A stretch of DNA of 7,548 nt from Leptospira alstonii serovar Sichuan str. 79601 (GCF_000347175.1 NZ_ANIK01000004.1:1-7548), one strand, 5' to 3'. Counted from the stretch's first letter, positions 1 through 7,300 are shown. Translations and numbers: made by a program. Notes: generated by a model from the letters alone, not told the origin.

Positions 1-295
1 GTAACTTTACGTTTCTTACGCCGTGAGCTTCACATTGAGCGCGTGGGATTCGAGCATGAATCAATGTCTGGAATTGCATCGTATCCAAATGGCGCCAGGT
101 TCTTTTTTCTGTATGATCTTTCCGAGGACATTTTTTACCACAATCCGGACACTCTACAGCTTCCCGCTCATCGTATGAGACTTCGATATCTACCTTCTTT
201 GCTGAGATATTTAATTCTACGGTTTCAACCGACCAAGGTGATGAGATTCCTAAAAGGAGAGAGTAATGTTTTTCTAAGTTTTCGTTTGCGTTCAT
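1..295 (-). CDS. ISL3-family transposase, N-terminal part (runs off left edge)
   Basis: This encodes the N-terminal 98 residues of an ISL3-type DDE transposase, which cuts and rejoins the IS ends. The frame opens with ATG at 295-293, giving MNANENLEKHYSLLLG, and stays open to the window edge. Residues 1-48 match the usual opening of the family (a leucine-rich start, then W-x-V and a KKVDIEVSY strand). They are followed by a zinc-binding segment with Cys near residues 50, 53 and 57, then TWRHLD, IPRAQCEAHGVRNVKL, where ISL3 proteins keep a WRHLD and a C-x3-HG motif. The catalytic DDE residues would lie beyond the edge. No clear Shine-Dalgarno sequence precedes the ATG. It differs from the right-hand copy by one residue, Ser31 here and Ala31 there. 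The family call is from remembered motifs and is fairly firm. Confidence 0.85.
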   Translation of the reverse strand, partial: MNANENLEKHYSLLLGISSPWSVETVELNISAKKVDIEVSYDEREAVECPDCGKKCPRKDHTEKRTWRHLDTMQFQTLIHARIPRAQCEAHGVRNVKL

Positions 296-317
296 TAGGA
301 ATATTATTCATTGGTTA

Positions 318-326
318 TGTTATGAT
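318..326 (+). promoter_or_regulatory. Possible outward extended -10 promoter in the ISL3 end
   Basis: TGTTATGAT is an extended -10 motif (TG-N-TATGAT). It lies between the leftward transposase start and the IS end and points out of the IS towards the helicase frame, whose first possible start (TTG at 546) is about 220 bp downstream. I see no good -35 at the normal spacing, which an extended -10 can tolerate. The same motif is on the minus strand at 7375-7383 in the right copy, pointing at the IS66 remnant. This is pattern matching only and weak evidence for real activity. Confidence 0.3.
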
Positions 327-400
327 TTTGCAATGACGAAATTTGCTCGAAACTCATCTGCAACCTCTTCTCACCGTCATTTATGAAGTAGTTTCTTCCC

Positions 401-420
401 ACGAAATTCTCCGAAGGGCC
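401..420 (-). repeat. Terminal inverted repeat of left ISL3 copy
   Basis: The minus strand starts GGCCCTTCGG at 420 and is identical to the terminus of the right copy at 7281-7300. The 20 bp marked are the outer part of what is probably a 20-30 bp repeat. The matching opposite end of the element is outside the window, so the exact repeat length cannot be measured. Confidence 0.75.
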
Positions 421-545
421 TCATCGAACCGCTACCTAAATATAAAACCTGCACCTACTCATTTAACGATCTAAAAAAACCTATTATAGATACGGATGAT
501 CCGTTAAAAGAATTTTCAGAAAAAGAACGTAGCACATTCATTAAG
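421..545 (+). pseudogene. Orphaned 5' coding segment of the DruE-like gene, between the IS end and the TTG
   Basis: The frame of the helicase gene is open from 387, just after a TGA at 384-386 inside the IS, all the way to 6470. From 423 it reads IEPLPKYKTCTYSFND and continues into LKKPIIDTD, EKERSTFIKLLLSGL. This looks like real protein and resembles the Glu-Pro-Leu-Pro-x-Tyr segment I recall upstream of the Q motif in DruE-like helicases. The segment contains no ATG, GTG or TTG, so the native start lies upstream of the IS insertion point. This part is therefore a fragment of the original gene that probably cannot be translated unless initiation occurs within the IS or at a rare codon. Confidence 0.8.
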
Positions 546-3500
546 TTGCTTCTTTCTGGATTAATTCCCGTTGCTAAAGATAATAAGCCAAGCTTTAATC
601 CATATTCACATCAAATGGAAATGTTAAGCAAAGGACTTCAAATAGGTAAGCCTGCTATAATTGCATCTGGTACAGGATCTGGAAAAACCGAAGCCTTTTT
701 AATGCCGATACTTGCCGCAATAAGCCGCGAAGCGCTAAAATGGCCTAAGCCAGAAATTGGGTTCCTAGAAACAAGATGGTGGCATAATCCCGAAAACGGA
801 AAACCATATAGAGATATTAAAAGCAAGCAAGCTATTCATGAAGACTATATGTTACCGACTAAATTACTCCCTAATCTAAGATTCCCAGACCGTTCTCCAT
901 TTCAGTTACATAGGAAATATGAATCAGAAAAACGACCTAAGGCAGTTCGCGCTTTAATAATTTATCCAATGAACGCCTTAGTTGAAGATCAGCTAGTTAG
1001 GCTACGTAGAGCCTTAGATTCAGCAGAAGCGCGTGAAGTGATGGATTTAGAATTCGGAGGAAACCGAATATTTTTTGGAAAATATACTAGTAAAACTCCT
1101 GTTACAGGGTTTCCCAATATTCACCCTGGTTTTCAAAACTTAATCAAAATTGATAACAAAGACCCTCTTTTAAAATCAACTCCAGTCTACCCCTACAATG
1201 ATCTAAAATACTCATATAAAGAACTGCGAAAGAAGGCAGTAAATCGTTTTAGAAAATCAATTCAAGATCTTTTTCAATCTACAGTCGAGATGGAATTAAC
1301 TCAGCAAGAAGCACGTAAGCGACAGTCGGAAATACTGAACAATAAAGCTTATCATTTACAACAACCAGCGTCCGCGCATGGAAGTGATGATCCGTTTATG
1401 TTCCCAGCAATCGATGGTAGTGAACTTACTTCAAGATGGGATATGCAACTGACTCCACCAGATATTCTCATAACAAATTTTTCCATGTTGAATACCATGT
1501 TAACCCGTGAGGTTGAAGATCCAATATTCTCCTCTACTCGCACATGGATAGAATCAGACGATAATTCTTACTTCTACTTAGTTCTTGACGAATTGCATTT
1601 ACAAAGAGGTTCAGCAGGAACGGAAATCTCATTTCTTGTACGTTTACTTATCCATCGGTTGGGATTAGATAATCCAAAGCACGCTCATAAGCTACATATC
1701 CTTGGTTCAACTGCTTCACTACCTGAACAATCAATAGATTCACAAACGGACAAAAACGTTTCTTACTTGTCAGATTTCTTCGGAACACATGGCACAATGA
1801 CTCTAGATGGTAAAAAACAAAATTCAATCTGGAAAGACGCAATTATTCGAGGGGAAGAAATTAAACCTAGTTTACAGAGTAATCAGCCTGGAATGCTGGC
1901 GCCAACGCCATTTTTGGAGCTTTATGAAAACTTCTTCAGCGAAACTATCGAGAATGATCTATTTACCGCTGACAACAACTCAAAATCAATTAGAGCGAAA
2001 CTATGGGAAAACATCGGCAATCACCTTAGAATCAACTTTGATGGCGATTTTGATTCTTTAATCTTCAATATTGCACGCAATTTAACTGAACGAATTTATT
2101 TCGCGTGCATTGAGAACCAACGCACGCGACCAATTCCGCTGAGCAAATTGGTCACACGACTATTTGGAGAACTGCAAGAGAATGAAGATTATATAAAATT
2201 GGGAAGAATCATACTGTTTATCCGCGGGCATATTTCAACATCTGGATTCAAACCTTCCAAAGATTCTCTTCTTCAGTCTTTCCGCATTCACACTTTTTTT
2301 CGAAGTATCGAAGGACTATATGGTCCCGCAATTAAGGGGGCAAAATTTGCGAACGATAAGGATTATACAATTCCGGTAAAGCGAGTCTTCCCAATTGGTC
2401 AAATATCAATTGAAAGAGAACCAACAGCAAATTTTAAGCTATTAGACGGCACCGAAAAGATCCTACGATTATTCGAACTATTGTACTGTGAAGCTTGTGG
2501 GGAACTATTCTATGGCGGTATGCGAGCAAAGCCCAGCGAACTAGGGAATAACAATATCGCAGAACTACTTCCATTTGAAAGTAAATTGGATGGATTACCG
2601 GATGATGCTCCTTCACCGCTATTCGAACATCTAAACTTTAATCAATATATCCTTTTTTGGCCAACAAATCTTATACCTGATATACCTCAAAAGCACCCTC
2701 GTCCTTTTAGACCAGCATGGAGACACGGCCTCTTTGATCCGGAATCAGGCATTGTTTCTCGACCAAGTCCTTTTGAGCAAAAGCCTTCTAAAGATAATGT
2801 TTTGTCTGGGTATTATTATGATCTTGAAATAGATGACCTTGTTCGCAATGAATCTGAATCACATGTCCCCAAAGCCTGTCCAAAATGTGGGACTGATTAT
2901 TCACGTCGCGCACCTGGACAAGGTCGAAAATCACCCGTTAGAAACTTTCGTGTCGGGTTTGCGAGAACGACCGAACTCCTTGGATCAGAGCTATTATCTG
3001 CTCAAGCACATACTGATTCAGATCAAAGTCAGGCCAAATTAGTCTCATTTTCAGATAGCAGAAACGATGCAGCGAGAGCAGCATTAGGATTAGAAAGACG
3101 TCACCACCAAGATTTCTATAGAGATGCCCTTCTAATCTCATTAAATCAATATCTCAATAACTTGGGATCCGAATCCGAATTAGAAATCAAAAAGAAAGAA
3201 TGTTTATTAAATTTATCGCTTGCAGTTCAAAATAGCAGTCATCAACAAATAACTGAGCTAACAGAAAAATTAAAAAATCTTCATAATAATTCTGAAGAAG
3301 TAAAATCCAGAATCATTCCGTTAAATGCATTAATCGAAAAAATCAATGTCGCTCCACGGGATGTGGTTTCTCCTTTCATCAAGATGCTAGTAAAATTTGG
3401 AATTCACCCTTACGATGCTCAAGGAATAGAAGAAATCGAAATTAGAAATACTAAATTTAAATGGTATGAATTATTTGAAATTTCTGATAATGAAAATATA

Positions 3501-6470
3501 CGATGGGTGAATCATATCAAGCAAAGACCAGGCCCAGAAATTGATGAAGCTAAAATCAAATTAATAACGAATTTACTTCGTAATATGCCAGAAGTAATTT
3601 TTGGCAAAACATATTTCAACTTAGAAGAAACCGGATTAGGGTATGCCTCCATTTACAACTGTGAACATTCAATCCAAAAAGAAAGGAGAGAACAATTAAG
3701 CTCGCTGATGCGAGTATTAGCTGATAGTTATCGATATACCCCAAGAATTGAACAATACGGTGATCCTGAGGATAACGCATGGGATTCACCCTCCCAAATC
3801 ACAACAAAAAGAATTATAGAATTCGCAAAGGTAATTTGGGGAGATGATCAATGGAAGGACCCGCTTTGGAGCGCAGTTCAAGAACTAGAAAGCTATGGGC
3901 ATCGTGGTGGTATAATTGAACTCATCTCAATCGGAATTTACCTAGCTCAGCCAAAGGATATTGTATATAGATGCGAGACTTGCTCGCGCGTTCACCTCCA
4001 CTACGGATTCGGTATATGTACACGCTGTTTTTCCAAGCTCAAGACTTCCCAAAGTGAAACTGCCGAAGTTCTACAACAAAAAAACTTCCTAGGAAAAAAG
4101 GTTTTACGAACACTAAATACGAATAATAAAAACGCCGGCCTCTTTAGAATGCGTTGCGAAGAATTAACTGGACAAACAACTGATCCAGCAGATCGACAAA
4201 GAAGATTCAGAGGAATCTTCATTAACGCAGAAGGTGAAACCCCACCACCTCAACAAGTTGCCGAAATTGATGTCCTGTCCGTTACTACCACGATGGAGGT
4301 AGGGATTGACATTGGTTATTTGAATGCAGTATTGCAATCAAATATGCCACCGCAGCGTTTTAACTATCAACAAAGAGTTGGACGAGCAGGCCGTAGGGGG
4401 CAAGCTTTTTCTATTGCACTAACAATATGCCGATCCAAAAGCCATGATCTATTCTATTTTAGACACCCAGATCGTATTACTGGAGATCCACCACCGGCTC
4501 CGTTCTTAGTTAAACGGCTTCTGAATATCCCTCGCCGATTTCTATGGAAATATTGGATAAACCTTGCTTTCAAAGAACTTCGAGAAACCGCGCGAGAGTC
4601 AGATTTGCCATTTCTTGGTGATATAATGAGTATCATACAGCCTGATATTCACGGTGAATTTATCCCCGTTACAGCTTACCTAAACCCTTCACAAAAATGG
4701 GAAAAGGAGCTTGCCAATGCGTTAAATTCAGAACTGGTAATTCAAGCTCTTAAAGAATTCCAAAATACTATGTTTTCCGAAATGGATGAAAAACCTTTCA
4801 TATCCAGCTCTTCACTCATCAAGAGCATTCATGAACGACTATATGCTGCAACTAATCTCGGATTAGGGCATGCTCTAGCCGACTACGGACTCTTTCCTAT
4901 GTATGGGTTACCAACGCGAATAAGGCCATTATATATCGACGTGAAAATTAATAAGAATGGAAATGATTTTGATACAGTTCAAGTAGATCGAGATCTTGAA
5001 ATAGCTATATTTGAATTTGCTCCCCTCTCTACTGTAGTAAGAGATAAATTAGAGCACAAAAGCATTGGCCTCACTCCACAATTCACTTTTTCAAAATACA
5101 CAAGATATAGAGAAAATCTTGATGTAATTTACTTAAATAATAATGCCTATTCTGAAAGCTTTCAATTGTTTCAATGTTCTGAATGCAAGGCATGGCAAAG
5201 AGGTGAGCATCCCATCAACTGTCCTGCATGTAAAAGTGCAAATTTCGAAACGGAAGTAAAATGCGTAGTTCCCGCAGCGTTTATCACAAATTTTAATCCA
5301 GTAAAGGCTCAAATAGAAGAAGGAATTGGAAATAGACAGAAAAGTTTGCAAGCTGAGGGAAAAGAAATATTATTAGAGCCATTCTTCACTCAGGAAAATG
5401 GAAAAAAACATTCGTTAAGAGTCTACTTAGATGAAGTGGCTCTTACATATCGTCTAAATAGGGGTCCCGCAAAACAAGGGTTTAATGTAGTTGATGTAAC
5501 TAGCACAAGTGTTTTATCAAGAAGACACCAATTCATATTAGATCATCAGAAGATTATCGAATCCTCAATCGAATCAGATTGGCAAAGGGCAGAAACGACT
5601 GAAAACATTTGGCTAGCCGCCCCGAAAACAACAGATTCAATATATATAGCGGCAGATCAATTTGCCCCTGGACTTGCTTTTCTTCCTCATAAATTCGGTC
5701 TTCGCGAAAGATGGTTAGGTATTCGTGCAGGAGCAATCTCTGCGACTTTCTTCATTGTTAACTGGATAGCCGAATACTTAGATATTGACCCAGAAGAGCT
5801 TGAGGTCCTAGAACCTCGATTCTATGGAGTTAGTCCAGTACGAATGGTATTGCAGATAGCAGATAGACTAATTAATGGTGCTGGTTATTGCGCATATTTC
5901 GCAGAAAAGGAAAATGGAATACCGCGTATTTTAAGATTATTGGAAAATAAATTAGAGTCTGAAAATTTAATTAGGGAATTCTTTCATATGAATCATCGAT
6001 GCAGTGAAGCATGCTACCAATGCTTGCTTAGATATGGAAACCAAGCTTACCACGGACTTCTAGATTGGAAACTTGGCCTCACCTATCTCCAAACAATGAT
6101 CGACCCAAATTTTGAATGTGGTCTAAATGGCTCTGATCAAGGGTATCCTCTGCTAAAGGATTGGACAACCAACAGCTCTTTATATTTAGCCAAATTTCTT
6201 GCAGAAAACTATAATGCAAAAATTCTACGAAACAATGAATCCGATATCCAGGTAGTTTCCTTCTCAATTTCAAATAAAGAAATTTGTATATTACTATCAC
6301 ACCCATTTTGGGACTGCAACGAAACGAATTCGCCAAACCATGAGTCAATTTTCAAACAAACATATCAAAGATTTAAAGAAAAATACCCAATTGTTGAGTG
6401 CTGGGACACTTTTAATTTATCCAGAAGGCCACTACAGGTAAAAGAATGGCTTAAGTCAGCACATGGTTAA
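546..6470 (+). CDS. DruE-like giant DEAD/DEAH helicase with DUF1998-type C-terminus, 5'-truncated by ISL3
   Basis: This is a predicted cytoplasmic ATP-dependent DNA translocase of superfamily 2, matching in size and layout the DruE helicase of Druantia anti-phage systems. Residues count from the TTG at 546, which opens a 1974-residue product. Lobe 1 has a Q-motif-like segment (NPYSHQ, 18-23), Walker A SGTGSGKTE (41-49), motif Ia IIYPMNALVEDQ (138-149), DILITNFSML (306-315), DELH (348-351) and GSTASL (387-392). A Cys pair at 648/651 and another at 778/781 may form one zinc site. Lobe 2 has VSFSDSRNDAARAA (833-846), RCEELTGQT (1203-1211), motif V TTTMEVGIDIG (1247-1257) and motif VI QRVGRAGRRG (1276-1285). 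Further CxxC pairs lie at 1143/1146 with 1158/1161 and at 1544/1547 with 1559/1562. The DUF1998-type signature is C1819-x3-C1823-x2-C1826 with Y-H at 1835-1836. A distinctive tail carries HPFWD (1919) and DTFNLSRRP (1954). No internal stop or frameshift is seen. The native N-terminus is lost to the IS, and the TTG, poorly supported by any Shine-Dalgarno sequence, is only the first available start. No Druantia partner gene is in the window. The alternative is a stand-alone DUF1998 helicase distantly related to MrfA; a split DISARM DrmA/DrmB pair is less likely because one chain holds both halves. Helicase identity is near certain and the DruE assignment moderate. Confidence 0.8.
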   Translation: MLLSGLIPVAKDNKPSFNPYSHQMEMLSKGLQIGKPAIIASGTGSGKTEAFLMPILAAISREALKWPKPEIGFLETRWWHNPENGKPYRDIKSKQAIHEDYMLPTKLLPNLRFPDRSPFQLHRKYESEKRPKAVRALIIYPMNALVEDQLVRLRRALDSAEAREVMDLEFGGNRIFFGKYTSKTPVTGFPNIHPGFQNLIKIDNKDPLLKSTPVYPYNDLKYSYKELRKKAVNRFRKSIQDLFQSTVEMELTQQEARKRQSEILNNKAYHLQQPASAHGSDDPFMFPAIDGSELTSRWDMQLTPPDILITNFSMLNTMLTREVEDPIFSSTRTWIESDDNSYFYLVLDELHLQRGSAGTEISFLVRLLIHRLGLDNPKHAHKLHILGSTASLPEQSIDSQTDKNVSYLSDFFGTHGTMTLDGKKQNSIWKDAIIRGEEIKPSLQSNQPGMLAPTPFLELYENFFSETIENDLFTADNNSKSIRAKLWENIGNHLRINFDGDFDSLIFNIARNLTERIYFACIENQRTRPIPLSKLVTRLFGELQENEDYIKLGRIILFIRGHISTSGFKPSKDSLLQSFRIHTFFRSIEGLYGPAIKGAKFANDKDYTIPVKRVFPIGQISIEREPTANFKLLDGTEKILRLFELLYCEACGELFYGGMRAKPSELGNNNIAELLPFESKLDGLPDDAPSPLFEHLNFNQYILFWPTNLIPDIPQKHPRPFRPAWRHGLFDPESGIVSRPSPFEQKPSKDNVLSGYYYDLEIDDLVRNESESHVPKACPKCGTDYSRRAPGQGRKSPVRNFRVGFARTTELLGSELLSAQAHTDSDQSQAKLVSFSDSRNDAARAALGLERRHHQDFYRDALLISLNQYLNNLGSESELEIKKKECLLNLSLAVQNSSHQQITELTEKLKNLHNNSEEVKSRIIPLNALIEKINVAPRDVVSPFIKMLVKFGIHPYDAQGIEEIEIRNTKFKWYELFEISDNENIRWVNHIKQRPGPEIDEAKIKLITNLLRNMPEVIFGKTYFNLEETGLGYASIYNCEHSIQKERREQLSSLMRVLADSYRYTPRIEQYGDPEDNAWDSPSQITTKRIIEFAKVIWGDDQWKDPLWSAVQELESYGHRGGIIELISIGIYLAQPKDIVYRCETCSRVHLHYGFGICTRCFSKLKTSQSETAEVLQQKNFLGKKVLRTLNTNNKNAGLFRMRCEELTGQTTDPADRQRRFRGIFINAEGETPPPQQVAEIDVLSVTTTMEVGIDIGYLNAVLQSNMPPQRFNYQQRVGRAGRRGQAFSIALTICRSKSHDLFYFRHPDRITGDPPPAPFLVKRLLNIPRRFLWKYWINLAFKELRETARESDLPFLGDIMSIIQPDIHGEFIPVTAYLNPSQKWEKELANALNSELVIQALKEFQNTMFSEMDEKPFISSSSLIKSIHERLYAATNLGLGHALADYGLFPMYGLPTRIRPLYIDVKINKNGNDFDTVQVDRDLEIAIFEFAPLSTVVRDKLEHKSIGLTPQFTFSKYTRYRENLDVIYLNNNAYSESFQLFQCSECKAWQRGEHPINCPACKSANFETEVKCVVPAAFITNFNPVKAQIEEGIGNRQKSLQAEGKEILLEPFFTQENGKKHSLRVYLDEVALTYRLNRGPAKQGFNVVDVTSTSVLSRRHQFILDHQKIIESSIESDWQRAETTENIWLAAPKTTDSIYIAADQFAPGLAFLPHKFGLRERWLGIRAGAISATFFIVNWIAEYLDIDPEELEVLEPRFYGVSPVRMVLQIADRLINGAGYCAYFAEKENGIPRILRLLENKLESENLIREFFHMNHRCSEACYQCLLRYGNQAYHGLLDWKLGLTYLQTMIDPNFECGLNGSDQGYPLLKDWTTNSSLYLAKFLAENYNAKILRNNESDIQVVSFSISNKEICILLSHPFWDCNETNSPNHESIFKQTYQRFKEKYPIVECWDTFNLSRRPLQVKEWLKSAHG

Positions 6471-6520
6471 AAACTTTCTATCGCTACGACATGTAATACA
6501 ATCGTAACCATCCACTAAAG
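6471..6520. other. Spacer between the helicase stop and the IS66 end
   Basis: These 50 bp between the TAA of the helicase gene and the IS66 terminus hold no gene. I see no stem-loop followed by a T-run, so there is no obvious intrinsic terminator. Any native terminator or co-transcribed downstream gene may have been displaced by the IS66 insertion. The last 8 bp, CACTAAAG (6513-6520), are the candidate half of an IS66 8-bp target duplication. Confidence 0.6.
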
Positions 6521-6540
6521 GTAAGCGACTAATGAAACAC
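6521..6540 (+). repeat. IS66-type terminal repeat (transposase-distal end)
   Basis: It begins GTAAGCGACTAATG at 6521, reading into the element. It overlaps the transposase stop codon TAG (6531-6529 on the minus strand), a compact arrangement common in this family. The partner repeat is absent from the window, so its extent is inferred from the family rule and not from pairing. Confidence 0.6.
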
Positions 6541-7167
6541 AGGCTCCCAGAATTGTGGTAAATCAGTCCAAGCAAGTCTTCTCTGCTCCCTTTCCCAAGA
6601 TTTAAACAGATCTCGCAAAAACGCGTAAGGATCTATTCCTCACACTTTAGCATTTTGAATTAGAGAATAGAATCCTGCACTAGCAGTTGCTCCTTGCGGA
6701 CAACCGGAGAAGAGCCAATTTTTTCTACCGATTACAAAGGGACGAATATCATTCTCGACAAGATTCATATCTAATTGCAATTCAGGATGATCCAAAAAAA
6801 CAAGAAGCTTTCCCCACTGCCCGGCAAGATACGAAAGAGCTTTCCCCATCGAAGATTTGGGAGCAACTTCAACCATCCGTTTGTTCATTCAGGAACGAAT
6901 CTCGTTAACAATCGGCCTGGATTCTGATTGCCTGAGTTTCAAATGTTCTTCCGAATTTAGATTTGCTTCTTTAGCTTTTGACTCAATCGCATACAATTTA
7001 CGAATCTCTTTTACGATCCATTCGGCTTGAACATTCTTAGAATCAATTTTTAAAATTTCAAAAAATCTCATCCGAGCATGATTCCAACAACCTGCATGAA
7101 GAATTTTTGATTTCGTTTTCAAAAGAGAATCATACGATTCAAAACCATCCGTTTGAATGATGCCCAC
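6529..7167 (-). pseudogene. IS66-family transposase (TnpC-type), C-terminal fragment with two in-frame TGA stops
   Basis: This is a dead fragment of an IS66 DDE transposase, read right to left in one frame. It opens at the break with GIIQTDGFESYDSL, which holds the second catalytic Asp, then HAGCWNHARMRFFEI, the family's CW-x-HARR-like motif. A TGA at 6891-6889 follows NEIRS, where IS66 proteins usually have Trp before the next helix, so TGG to TGA is likely. The frame continues with MNKRMVEVAPKSSMGKAL, then NLVENDIRPFVIGRKNWLF, holding the catalytic Glu. A second TGA at 6642-6640 sits between QNAKV and GIDPYAFLRDLF. The protein ends FWEPVFH at TAG 6531-6529. About 213 codons remain of a usual ~500. 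The first catalytic Asp is missing. The GTG at 7167 is simply the first start-like codon and not a real start. Confidence 0.88.
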
Positions 7168-7170
7168 AAC

Positions 7171-7280
7171 GCGATCCGTAGAGAGTCATAACCTTACCCA
7201 CAAATATGAGAAAAAACTAGATTTTTCAACCTTTATTTCCAAAGTTAGTAAGGGCCTTATAATGAACACTACACATTGGT
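7171..7280. other. Unassigned junction between the IS66 remnant and the ISL3 copy
   Basis: This 110-bp stretch has no open frame of note on either strand. The minus-strand frame of the IS66 fragment meets a TGA at 7188-7186, and its residues before 7167 do not look like IS66. There is a loose inverted match around 7229-7247 (AACC-TTT / AAAGTT) without a T-run, too weak to call a terminator. It may be host DNA, a further IS scar or a deletion scar. The 8 bp next to the ISL3 end are ACATTGGT (7273-7280). Confidence 0.5.
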
Positions 7281-7300
7281 GGCCCTTCGGAGAATTTCGT
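7281..7300 (+). repeat. Terminal inverted repeat of right ISL3 copy
   Basis: Its 20 bases are identical to the end of the left copy (420-401 on the minus strand). The ISL3-type GG...CTTC start supports the boundary at 7281. Confidence 0.75.

Larger units (their letters stand above)
1..420 (-). mobile_element. ISL3-family insertion sequence, left copy (partial)
   Basis: This is the transposase-upstream end of an ISL3-family element. The outer boundary is set at 420 because the minus strand reads GGCCCTTCGGAGAATTTCGT inward from there, the GG...CTTC type of terminus used by this family. The same end recurs in inverted orientation at 7281. The transposase gene begins 125 bp inside the end and leaves the window at base 1, so the other terminus and the length are not visible. 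The family normally makes 8-bp target duplications. The 8 bp just outside this end are TCATCGAA (421-428), so a simple insertion predicts the same 8 bp beyond the far end. The element interrupts the coding frame of the helicase gene on its right. Confidence 0.85.
153..420 (+). repeat. 268-bp inverted repeat, left arm
   Basis: The reverse complement of this stretch matches 7281-7548 over all 268 bases with no gaps. I found only two mismatches: base 194 is C where the other arm implies T, and base 205 is A where it implies C. The repeat is the shared ISL3 end and is cut by the right window edge, so the true repeat is probably the whole IS. Confidence 0.95.
6521..7170 (-). mobile_element. IS66-family element remnant (3' end only)
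   Basis: The terminus reads GTAAGCGACT inward from 6521. IS66-family ends characteristically begin GTAAGCG, and this lies 8 bp beyond the transposase stop, as expected for the transposase-distal end. The body carries the last ~210 codons of the transposase. Homology to IS66 is clear up to about 7165 and then lost, and no matching left end (CGCTTAC on the plus strand) is found before the ISL3 copy at 7281. The upstream half of the transposase, any accessory tnpA/tnpB genes and the left end are therefore deleted. The right-hand boundary given is approximate. Confidence 0.75.

Noticed and set aside
43..336. 97-codon rightward open frame at the left edge
   Set aside because: It is antisense to the ISL3 transposase, and its product has no recognisable motif. 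The minus-strand frame has the zinc-binding and WRHLD motifs.
638..6348. About a dozen short open frames (60-89 codons) within the helicase gene, on both strands
   Set aside because: They all lie inside the long coding frame with its motifs in order. None has a recognisable product.
6640..6891. TGA read as Trp or selenocysteine in the IS66 frame
   Set aside because: The 1974-codon helicase frame uses TGG for Trp and has no in-frame TGA, so a variant code is unlikely. No selenocysteine context is expected in an IS66 transposase.
6687..6908. 73-codon rightward open frame opposite the IS66 fragment
   Set aside because: The minus strand clearly encodes the IS66 catalytic region, so this frame is a shadow.
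7180..7195. Possible IS5-like terminus GAGAGTCATAACC
   Set aside because: There is no partner repeat, target duplication or transposase, so it is too weak to annotate as an element.
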